NCBI GenBank assembly: GCA_037439705.1 | Contig: JBBIVP010000151.1 | Coordinates: 1 to 5,176, forward strand | Reading direction: 5' to 3' | Length of the DNA stretch: 5,176 nt | DNA from: JBBIVP01 sp037439705 [NCBI: bacterium] | Lineage (GTDB): Bacteria; JBBIVP01 | Part shown: positions 1 through 5,176 of the stretch, piece by piece | How the letters are laid out: every line of letters begins with the position of its first letter | How positions within the stretch are numbered: the first letter of the stretch is position 1 | Translations under genes and position numbers: made by a program | The notes under the pieces: model-generated | The model's database searches: none | Told to the model about the DNA's origin: nothing | Seen by the model: only the letters and a program-made list of their open reading frames with translations

Positions 1-40
1 CCCTTCACCCTCCTATTTCTCGAAATGAAAGAGAATTACC

Positions 41-69
41 TTGCTTATTTTTTTGGATTAACATATTAT
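41..69 (+). promoter_or_regulatory. Putative sigma-70-type promoter giving a leaderless mRNA
   Basis: A -35-like TTGCTT (41-46) and a -10-like TATTAT (64-69) are separated by 17 bases. Counting the usual six discriminator bases (70-75) puts +1 on the A of the ATG at 76, so the transcript would have no 5' leader. This agrees with the absence of a Shine-Dalgarno sequence. AT-rich sequence yields such matches by chance, so this is a prediction only. Confidence 0.45.
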
Positions 70-75
70 AAAATT

Positions 76-1386
76 ATGACCGAAGAGAAAAAAAAGATAT
101 TTGAAAAAATTGCTTCCCTTATAAAAGAGGGAAAACTCGGGGAGGGAATAGAGATAAAATTTATCGTTTATGAAAGACCTGGAATTTTTGTGGGAGAGGT
201 TCTCGGAAATCCTGTAATGGACCCATCGGGCAGAAAGGGAGGAGTTCTTTATGACCTGTTGATAGATTTTAAAGAATTGTTTCCCGAGATAATTGCGGTG
301 ATTGTGAAAAATGGCAGAAATTTTTTCAAGATTCCTTGGAATGAGGTGGAAATGTTCAACCGAAGATTTGTTGTTTCAAAAACCGAGATTGAAAACTGGA
401 AGACATATTCGCCATTACAGAATGACCTTCTGGTAAGAAAACGCATCCTTGACAAGCAGATTGTTGATATAAACGGAGCAAAGGTCGTTAGAGTCAACGA
501 TATCAAACTTACGGAAATAGGTGGTAATTTTTTTGTAGTGGCTGCAGAAATAGGAGTTGCGGGGATAATAAGAAGACTTTCCTTAGAAAAACTTTTTAAA
601 ATTTTAAGGATAAAGCCATCTTCAAAACTACTTCCATGGCATTTTTTCAAACCCCTTGAACCGAGCCTCTCAAGACTTACACTTTCCATTACAAATACTA
701 TGCTCAGGGAGATGCATCCAGCAGATATTGCAGATATAGTGGAAGATATTCCTGAGGATCAGAGAATATGGTTTATAGAACATCTCCCTTCTGAAGTTAT
801 TGCGGATGTTCTTGAAGAACTTGAGCCAATATATCGGGCAGGAATAATTGAAGGACTTAAAAGTGATAAAGCAAAGGATGTTATAGCAGCCCTTGAGCCC
901 GACAAAGCAGCAGATATAATCTCCAATCTCTCGGATTCAACTGCCAAAAAACTCCTCTCCTATATGGATAGAGAAGAAGCAAGAGAAATTGAGGAACTTC
1001 TCAAACATCCGAAGAGAAGAGCAGGGGGACTTATGACCACAGATTATGTTTCTTTCCCTCCTGATATGAGCGTCAGTGAGGCAATAGAAAAATTTAAAGA
1101 AAAGGCTAAAGAGATAGAGGCTGTGTATTATATTTACATAACCGAGGGAGATGTCTTGAAGGGTGTTTTATCTTTAAGGGAGCTTCTTCTTGCAGACAAA
1201 GAAAAAAAACTTTCAGATATTATGACAACAAACATAAAGTTCTGTACCCCGGACATGAATTATAAACAAATTGCAGAAATAATGGCGACCTACAACCTTA
1301 TAGCCCTTCCAGTAATTGAAGATGGAAAATTCAAAGGCATAGTTACTGTAGACGATATTCTGGAAATTGCCTTTCCTCCACCATAA
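76..1386 (+). CDS. PRC-barrel / MgtE N-domain / CBS-pair protein, putative cytosolic divalent-cation sensor
   Basis: Seen (436 aa, numbered from ATG 76): PRC-barrel-like segments at about 38-100 (GNPVMDPSGRKGG) and 122-180 (VDINGAKVVRVND); an MgtE_N-type helical repeat at about 210-312 (HPADIADIVEDIP at 214-226, LEPDKAADII at 273-282); the AGGLM junction at 316-320; and two CBS domains at about 315-372 and 378-433, ending IVTVDDILEIAFPPP. There are no membrane helices. Known: in MgtE Mg2+ channels the N and CBS domains bind Mg2+ and close the pore through a plug helix. Here the chain stops at that point, so it is a sensor-like soluble part without the channel. Inference: it senses Mg2+ or Mn2+ and regulates the NRAMP transporter encoded immediately downstream, whose ATG overlaps this stop as TAATG. 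Start: ATG 76 fits the promoter at 41-69. ATG 25 is in frame and the frame stays open to base 1, so a longer N-terminus is possible, but that extra stretch is hydrophobic and matches no domain. Neither start has a Shine-Dalgarno sequence. Domain identity is firm, the role inferred. Confidence 0.88.
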   Translation: MTEEKKKIFEKIASLIKEGKLGEGIEIKFIVYERPGIFVGEVLGNPVMDPSGRKGGVLYDLLIDFKELFPEIIAVIVKNGRNFFKIPWNEVEMFNRRFVVSKTEIENWKTYSPLQNDLLVRKRILDKQIVDINGAKVVRVNDIKLTEIGGNFFVVAAEIGVAGIIRRLSLEKLFKILRIKPSSKLLPWHFFKPLEPSLSRLTLSITNTMLREMHPADIADIVEDIPEDQRIWFIEHLPSEVIADVLEELEPIYRAGIIEGLKSDKAKDVIAALEPDKAADIISNLSDSTAKKLLSYMDREEAREIEELLKHPKRRAGGLMTTDYVSFPPDMSVSEAIEKFKEKAKEIEAVYYIYITEGDVLKGVLSLRELLLADKEKKLSDIMTTNIKFCTPDMNYKQIAEIMATYNLIALPVIEDGKFKGIVTVDDILEIAFPPP

Positions 1387-2615
1387 TGAAGATTTTAAAA
1401 AATCTCTTAAGAAGAACATGGATTTTTTTACTGGTTATGGGTCCTGCCTTTATTACCTCCGTGGCGGATAATGATGCCAGCGGAGTGGCGAGTTACACAG
1501 TAGCAGGAGCAAGAACTGGTTATTCCCTGCTTTTTGTTCTTACCATTTCCACCATTTTGCTCATCGGAATTCAGGAGATGTCGGCAAGGCTTGGGGTGGT
1601 AACTGGAAAGGGATTAACAGAAACCATAAGAGAAATCTATGGGGTGCAGATTGGTTTTCTGTGTCTCATTCTACATATAGTAACCACATTTAGCACAGCA
1701 GTAGCAGAAGTGGCTGGTATAGCAGGAAGTATGGGACTCCTTGGAGTATCAAAATTCTTGGCGGTTCCACTTTTCATAATCGCTCTTTTTTTAATAATCT
1801 ATTTCTGGGACTACAAAATTCTTGAGAGGTTTTTTCTTACACTCACACTTTTTTACTTTTGTTATGTGGCATCTGCTCTGATGGTAAACCCTCCGTGGGA
1901 GGAAGTAGTTTACAGAATTTTTGTTCCTGACATAAAGGCATTTTTAAAAAGGGAAGGTTTATATCTTTTAATTATTATTGTTGGAACAACAATAACTCCG
2001 TGGATGCAATACTACCTCCAGTCCAGCGTGGTAGAAAAGGGTATAATGAAGGAACATCTTCCTTATGTGAGGTTAGAAGTGATTCTTGGAGCATTTGCTA
2101 CCCAGTTTTTTGCTCTTTTTATGATGGTCTGTGCTGGAGCAGTTTTGCATCCAAACGGGATAAGGGTGGAAAGTGCTGAAGAGGCAGCAATGGCATTAAA
2201 ACCTCTGGCGGGAAAGTACTTTTACATCCTCTTTTCCATAGGATTTTTGAACGCTTCCCTGATGGGAGCTCTGATTCTTCCTATTTCATCAGCATACGCA
2301 ATTTGTGAGTTTTTTGGGTGGGAGGGTGGAGTGAGTAAAAACTTTAAAGAGGCACCATATTTTTATATTACTCTCGCTCTTTACTACATATTTTCAGCCT
2401 TTTTTGTACTTATACCGGGGATGCCTCTCATATCCCTTATGCTTATATCACAATTTCTGAATGGAGTTCTTCTTCCACTTTTGATTTTTTTGATGCTCAA
2501 GGTTGCGAACTCAGATGAGATAATGGGAAACTTAAAAAATCCATTCATCATCAATCTCACAGCCATTTTAACTGTTCTGTTTGTTGTCCTTGCTACCATT
2601 TTTATGCTGAGATAA
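1386..2615 (+). CDS. NRAMP-family divalent metal transporter, divergent (NRAMP-related Mg-type candidate)
   Basis: Seen: 409 aa with about 11 hydrophobic helices (roughly 13-40, 44-66, 90-115, 122-141, 146-167, 191-212, 230-253, 277-308, 324-342, 346-372, 385-407), the usual NRAMP/SLC11 size and layout. Helix 1 aligns without gaps to the family (GPAFITSVADND, then AGARTGYSLLF); the DPGN ion motif is D30-A31-S32-G33, with an additional D28. In helix 6 the classical A-x-x-M-P-H is TTITPW (201-206), so the metal-liganding Met is Thr204 and the His is Trp206. Known: the Met selects transition metals over Mg2+ and Ca2+, and NRAMP-related Mg transporters lack it. Inference: proton-coupled or facilitated import of a divalent ion at the inner membrane, with Mg2+ at least as likely as Mn2+ or Fe2+. 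The ATG shares its A with the upstream stop (TAATG) and has no Shine-Dalgarno sequence, so translation is probably coupled to the sensor-like gene. Family call is strong, substrate open. Confidence 0.9.
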   Translation: MKILKNLLRRTWIFLLVMGPAFITSVADNDASGVASYTVAGARTGYSLLFVLTISTILLIGIQEMSARLGVVTGKGLTETIREIYGVQIGFLCLILHIVTTFSTAVAEVAGIAGSMGLLGVSKFLAVPLFIIALFLIIYFWDYKILERFFLTLTLFYFCYVASALMVNPPWEEVVYRIFVPDIKAFLKREGLYLLIIIVGTTITPWMQYYLQSSVVEKGIMKEHLPYVRLEVILGAFATQFFALFMMVCAGAVLHPNGIRVESAEEAAMALKPLAGKYFYILFSIGFLNASLMGALILPISSAYAICEFFGWEGGVSKNFKEAPYFYITLALYYIFSAFFVLIPGMPLISLMLISQFLNGVLLPLLIFLMLKVANSDEIMGNLKNPFIINLTAILTVLFVVLATIFMLR

Positions 2616-2636
2616 AAAACAGATTCCACCTTTCTC

Positions 2637-2657
2637 AATCAAAAAAGTTTGATTTTT
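2637..2657 (+). repeat. Short inverted repeat with T tail (weak terminator or operator)
   Basis: AATCAAA (2637-2643), a loop AAAG (2644-2647) and TTTGATT (2648-2654) form a perfect 7-bp stem followed by further Ts (2655-2657). It lies 22 bases after the NRAMP stop. The stem has a single G-C pair, so as an intrinsic terminator it would be weak. Its right arm overlaps the -35-like hexamer of the next promoter, so it could instead be a regulator site. Both readings are inferences. Confidence 0.35.
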
Positions 2658-2676
2658 GGGGTATAGAGGTTAAAAT
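2649..2676 (+). promoter_or_regulatory. Putative promoter of the ABC importer operon
   Basis: TTGATT (2649-2654), 16 bases, then TAAAAT (2671-2676). The predicted start is near 2682-2684, only about 3-5 bases before ATG 2687, so the mRNA would be nearly leaderless. The one purine-rich candidate, GAGGT (2666-2670), ends 16 bases before the ATG, too far for a normal ribosome binding site and partly upstream of the -10. This promoter would separate the ABC operon from the NRAMP pair. Confidence 0.4.
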
Positions 2677-2686
2677 AAAAAACACG

Positions 2687-3691
2687 ATGAAGAAAAAGTG
2701 GTGGGTTATTTTTATATTTTTTCTTTTGACGGGACTGATAGGAAGAATTATTACACGAAAAAAAGAAACATCTGTCCTACGGATAGGTTATCAGCCCATT
2801 ACAGACCATCTTGCCCTTATGATAGCAATGGAAAAGGGATGGTTGATGGAGGGGTTGAAAAAATACGGAATAAAAAAAATAGAACTGAAAGAGTTTCCAA
2901 CAGGTCCTCAGGAAATTCATGCGATGATGGGGGGGGAAATAGATATTGTTTATGTGGGTTCTGCTCCAGTAATTGCGGGCATCTATGAAGGACTTCCCGC
3001 GAAAATCATAGCAGGCGTTCACTTACAGGGTTATGCCCTCGTTTTAAAAAAGGAGATTGCAAAAACATATAAGGATGTTTTCTCTTTGAAGGGACTGAAA
3101 ATTGCCACCTATCCTCCAGGTTCTGTTCCATACATTGTATTTGTTAAATGGCTTATGGACAAGGGAATCTCTCCGGATGAACTTTCAATAAAAACAATGG
3201 GTCCTTCAGATGGAGTTCTGGCAATGGAAATGGGAGATGTGGATGGTATATTTCTTCCTCCTCCCTATCCTGTGATAATTGTAGAAAAGGGCATTGGAGA
3301 TATTGTTGAAACCTCTAAAACTATATGGAAGGGACATGCCTGTTGTGTTATTGCAGCAAGAAATGAACTAATAGACAAAACTCAAGAAATCCTTGTTGAA
3401 ATGATAAGGATTCATATAAAAGCCACTGAATATGTAAAAAACCATCCTGATGAGGCAGTTGAAACATTCTCAAAATGGACAAACATTAAACCATCAACCA
3501 TTAAACTTGCCTTTAAGCTTCTTGATATGGACTGGATTCATGACCCTGAAATTTCCATACCCTCTGTTTTAGAATATGCAAAGGTCATATACCAACTGAA
3601 TAAGGAAAGATATCAAAAAAGACAGCCATTGGGCGTTGAAGAAATATTTTATCTTCCACTTTATAAAAAAGCCATAAGTGAACAATTTTAG
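2687..3691 (+). CDS. NitT/TauT-type ABC transporter substrate-binding protein (NMT1/SsuA-like)
   Basis: Seen: 334 aa. Residues 1-4 are basic (KKK), followed by a hydrophobic segment at 5-22 and then RKKE. No lipobox Cys is visible, so it is probably held by an uncleaved N-terminal anchor outside the membrane. The mature part has the family landmarks: LRIGYQPITDHLALMIAMEKG (31-51), GGEIDIVYVGSAPVIAGIYEG (82-102), LKGLKIATYPPGS (134-146), MEMGDVDGIFLPPPYP (180-195) and GHACC (216-220). Known: this family binds small anions or precursors such as nitrate, sulfonates, taurine, bicarbonate or thiamine-related pyrimidines, and delivers them to a permease-ATPase pair. Context: the permease gene overlaps its end by 14 nt and the ATPase gene follows, so a complete importer is present. 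The substrate cannot be assigned. A run of eight Gs lies inside the gene at 2929-2936. ATG 2687 is the only sensible start, since later Met codons fall inside the fold; it lacks a usable Shine-Dalgarno sequence. Confidence 0.9.
   Translation: MKKKWWVIFIFFLLTGLIGRIITRKKETSVLRIGYQPITDHLALMIAMEKGWLMEGLKKYGIKKIELKEFPTGPQEIHAMMGGEIDIVYVGSAPVIAGIYEGLPAKIIAGVHLQGYALVLKKEIAKTYKDVFSLKGLKIATYPPGSVPYIVFVKWLMDKGISPDELSIKTMGPSDGVLAMEMGDVDGIFLPPPYPVIIVEKGIGDIVETSKTIWKGHACCVIAARNELIDKTQEILVEMIRIHIKATEYVKNHPDEAVETFSKWTNIKPSTIKLAFKLLDMDWIHDPEISIPSVLEYAKVIYQLNKERYQKRQPLGVEEIFYLPLYKKAISEQF
2929..2936 (+). repeat. Poly-G tract (G8) inside the binding-protein gene
   Basis: Eight consecutive Gs encode the end of Met81 and Gly82-Gly83 (ATG GGG GGG G). 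Such a run is conspicuous in an AT-rich sequence. A one-base slip would frameshift the protein about a quarter of the way in. It may be a slippage site, or simply a Gly-Gly pair written with GGG codons. Confidence 0.85.
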
Positions 3692-4442
3692 AACAAATTT
3701 TATTGTATCAATTTTTACATTCCTTCTAATTCTGGAATTCCTTGCAAGGTTTGTAGTCAAAAATCCAGTTTATCTTCCTCCTCCATCTTCCGCTCTTTTA
3801 TCCTTTGTGCATTTGAGGAATTATATCCTCAAAGACCTTATGACAAGTTTGATGCATTTTTTTATCGGGGTAGGGTTTGCCTGCTTTTTCGGAATTTTTA
3901 TCGGAATTGGAATTGGCTGGTTTCCTAAAATTTATAATGCCTTTTTCCCTGTTCTTGAAATTTTAAGACCCATTCCCCCAATTGCCTGGATACCAATGGC
4001 AATAATATGGTTTAAACTCACGCATTTTTCAGCAGGTTTCATAATTTTTACAGGAGCATTTTTCCCTGTTCTTATAAGCACTTACACAGGACTGAAAGAT
4101 GTGCCAAGGGTTCTTATAGAAACAGCAAAAATTCTCGGAGCAAAAAGTGCTCTGTCTTTAATAAGGCATGTCGGAATTCCTTATGCTCTCCCTTATATCT
4201 TTTCAGGTATAGGAACGGGAATGGGGGTAGGGTGGATGTGTGTTGTGGCTGCAGAGATTTTCGGGGTCAGCGATTCAGGAATAGGGTACAGACTTTTTCA
4301 AAGATTTTACCATTTCCATCAGATGGATTATGCACTGGTTTATATGCTTCTTCTTGGTTTTGTCTCCCTTACAATGGATGCAATTTTCAGGAAACTGGTA
4401 ATTGATAGATTTCTTAAGTGGAAAAGAGGGATAGTGAAGTGA
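3678..4442 (+). CDS. NitT/TauT-type ABC transporter permease
   Basis: Seen: 254 aa with about six hydrophobic segments (near 8-26, 58-80, 89-112, 118-136, 174-195, 215-235), the normal size for SsuC/TauC/NrtB-like permeases of the BPD_transp_1 family. The conserved entry YLPPPSS (32-38) precedes the core, as in the family. The cytoplasmic EAA loop that docks on the ATPase is present at 148-172 (ETAKILGA, then IPYALP), with Thr in place of the second residue of the motif. Role: probably a homodimeric channel in the inner membrane that receives substrate from the binding protein encoded just upstream. Start: GTG 3678 directly follows an in-frame TAA (3675-3677), so it cannot start earlier, and no good start codon follows soon. 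This gives a 14-nt overlap with the binding-protein gene and no clear Shine-Dalgarno sequence, suggesting translational coupling. The end overlaps the ATPase gene by four bases. Confidence 0.92.
   Translation: MNNFRTNFIVSIFTFLLILEFLARFVVKNPVYLPPPSSALLSFVHLRNYILKDLMTSLMHFFIGVGFACFFGIFIGIGIGWFPKIYNAFFPVLEILRPIPPIAWIPMAIIWFKLTHFSAGFIIFTGAFFPVLISTYTGLKDVPRVLIETAKILGAKSALSLIRHVGIPYALPYIFSGIGTGMGVGWMCVVAAEIFGVSDSGIGYRLFQRFYHFHQMDYALVYMLLLGFVSLTMDAIFRKLVIDRFLKWKRGIVK
4426..4431 (+). promoter_or_regulatory. Shine-Dalgarno-like GAGGGA that fixes the ATPase start
   Basis: GAGGGA lies seven bases before GTG 4439, a normal ribosome-binding distance. It lies downstream of the alternative GTG at 4418 and so cannot serve it. 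This supports the later start. It is the only start in the window with a convincing Shine-Dalgarno match. Confidence 0.55.
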
Positions 4443-5107
4443 AACTTGACCTGATCAATGTATCAAAGACATATTTCTCTGATAAAGGGAAGGTGAAGGC
4501 ACTTGAAGACATAAATTTGGAAGTTAGAGAAGGGGAATTTTTGTGCATAGTAGGTCCTACAGGCTGTGGAAAAACTACCCTTTTAAGGTTGATAGCAGGA
4601 CTTGAGCGTCCTACATCCGGAAGAATTTTACTTGATGGTAAAGAAATTTCTGAACCTTCTCCTGAAAGAGCCCTTATTTTTCAAGAATTTTCCCTTTTTC
4701 CATGGAGAAGTGTTTACAAAAACATTGAATTCGGACTTGAGATGAGCGGAATAAAAAATAGAAAAGAGATTGTTGATAAATATATAGAACTTATGGAACT
4801 GAAAGGGTTTGAAGAAAGGTATTCTCATGAACTTTCAGGAGGGATGAAACAGAAGGTAGCCATTGCGAGAGCCTTATGTATGGACCCGGCAATTCTTTTG
4901 ATGGACGAACCATTTTCTTTTCTTGATTCAGAAACCACAAAGATGCTCCATAAAGAGATTTTAAATATATGGAAAAAAACAGGAAAAACCATAATTTTTG
5001 TCACCCACAGTTTAGAGGAAGCAACAGTTCTTGGCAGAAAAATTGTTTTTCTTTCTCAGAGACCGGGAAGGATAATAAAAATAGAAGAGTTTAAAAACCC
5101 TGAATGA
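4439..5107 (+). CDS. NitT/TauT-type ABC transporter ATP-binding protein
   Basis: Seen (222 aa from GTG 4439): Walker A GPTGCGKTT (39-47), Q-loop Gln82, FPWRSVYKNIEFGL (87-100) as in SsuB/TauB/NrtD proteins, signature LSGGMKQK (132-139), Walker B ILLMDEP (152-158, with D156 and catalytic E157), D-loop FLD (161-163) and H-loop His190 in FVTH. All catalytic motifs are intact. Role: a dimer at the cytoplasmic face that powers the permease encoded just upstream. Start: an in-frame GTG at 4418 would add seven residues (MEKRDSE). GTG 4439 is preferred because it gives the usual family beginning (MKLDLINVSKTY), has GAGGGA seven bases upstream and overlaps the permease stop as GTGA. The length is slightly short; after RPGRIIK (208-214) only eight residues remain, so the C-terminal tail seen in many relatives is reduced. 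The stop overlaps the next start as ATGA. Confidence 0.93.
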   Translation: MKLDLINVSKTYFSDKGKVKALEDINLEVREGEFLCIVGPTGCGKTTLLRLIAGLERPTSGRILLDGKEISEPSPERALIFQEFSLFPWRSVYKNIEFGLEMSGIKNRKEIVDKYIELMELKGFEERYSHELSGGMKQKVAIARALCMDPAILLMDEPFSFLDSETTKMLHKEILNIWKKTGKTIIFVTHSLEEATVLGRKIVFLSQRPGRIIKIEEFKNPE

Positions 5108-5176
5108 CCAGGCACAAGAGAAGAAAACCAAAAGAAAGGTTTATAGGTGGATTCACGACAGAGGAGTTTCTCCCTG
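5104..5176 (+). CDS. Unidentified protein, N-terminal fragment cut by the window edge
   Basis: An ATG at 5104 overlaps the ATPase stop (ATGA) and opens a frame that runs uninterrupted to the right edge. It encodes MTRHKRRKPKERF, then IGGFTTEEFLP. The first 12 residues are very basic, followed by a Gly-Gly and an acidic-aromatic stretch. The ATGA overlap matches the tight spacing of the three preceding genes, which is the main reason to think it is real and part of the ABC operon. No ideal Shine-Dalgarno sequence is seen. With 24 residues no family can be named. The basic start has no hydrophobic segment, so it looks cytoplasmic, perhaps nucleic-acid binding or an enzyme acting on the imported compound. 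Confidence 0.55.
   Translation, partial: MTRHKRRKPKERFIGGFTTEEFLP

Noticed and set aside
1-75. M-box or other Mg2+/Mn2+ riboswitch ahead of the cation-transport pair
   Set aside because: Only 75 bases are visible before the start, no extended pairing was seen, and the predicted transcript start lies at the ATG, leaving no leader RNA. A riboswitch further left cannot be excluded if transcription starts outside the window.
249-689. Minus-strand open frame of 146 codons inside the sensor-like gene
   Set aside because: It lies wholly opposite a gene with clear domain homology, and its translation shows no recognisable domain; it is an antisense shadow.
2616-2686. Small RNA or tRNA in the intergenic gap
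   Set aside because: The gap is about 70 bases, with no cloverleaf and only one 7-bp A/T-rich stem.
2698-2988. A second + strand frame of 96 codons within the binding-protein gene
   Set aside because: It overlaps the signal-anchor and N-terminal lobe coding sequence of a well-supported gene, and its Asn/Cys/Gly-rich translation is typical of a shifted frame.
4418-4438. Earlier GTG start for the ATPase adding seven residues
   Set aside because: No ribosome binding site serves it, while GTG 4439 has GAGGGA at normal distance, a GTGA overlap and a family-typical N-terminus.

Overview
The window is AT-rich (under about 40% GC by eye). It favours AGA, ATA and GGA codons and its proteins are rich in Lys, Glu and Ile. 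This suggests a bacterium, plausibly a thermophilic or deep-branching anaerobe, but no rRNA, tRNA or marker gene is present to fix the taxonomy. Everything recognisable lies on the + strand and genes fill almost the whole window. The only clear intergenic gap is about 70 bases near 2616-2686. There are no signs of insertion sequences, CRISPR arrays or RNA genes.

Left module (about 76-2615): two translationally coupled genes (TAATG overlap). The first encodes a soluble protein with two PRC-barrel-like segments, an MgtE-type N domain and a CBS pair; the MgtE membrane channel is absent. The second encodes an 11-helix NRAMP-family transporter whose metal-site motifs are not those of classical Mn/Fe transporters: DPGN reads DASG, and the helix-6 Met and His positions are Thr and Trp. 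The best reading is a divalent-cation importer, possibly for Mg2+ as in NRAMP-related Mg transporters. The first protein may sense the ion and gate or regulate the transporter. A good promoter match upstream of the first gene places the predicted transcript start on the A of ATG 76, so the mRNA may be leaderless.

Right module (2687 to beyond 5176): a tightly packed operon for a NitT/TauT-type ABC importer. It consists of a membrane-anchored NMT1/SsuA-like substrate-binding protein, a six-helix permease with an EAA loop and an ATPase, followed by the beginning of a further gene that overlaps the ATPase stop by ATGA and runs off the right edge. The overlaps (14 nt, 4 nt, 4 nt) indicate coordinated translation. 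The substrate cannot be read from sequence; the family covers nitrate, sulfonates, taurine, bicarbonate and thiamine or pyrimidine precursors. A second promoter-like pair, overlapping a small inverted repeat, lies just upstream of the binding-protein gene and again leaves almost no 5' leader.

The most notable points are the detached MgtE-like sensor paired with a non-canonical NRAMP protein, the apparently leaderless or near-leaderless starts, and the unidentified fourth gene of the ABC operon.
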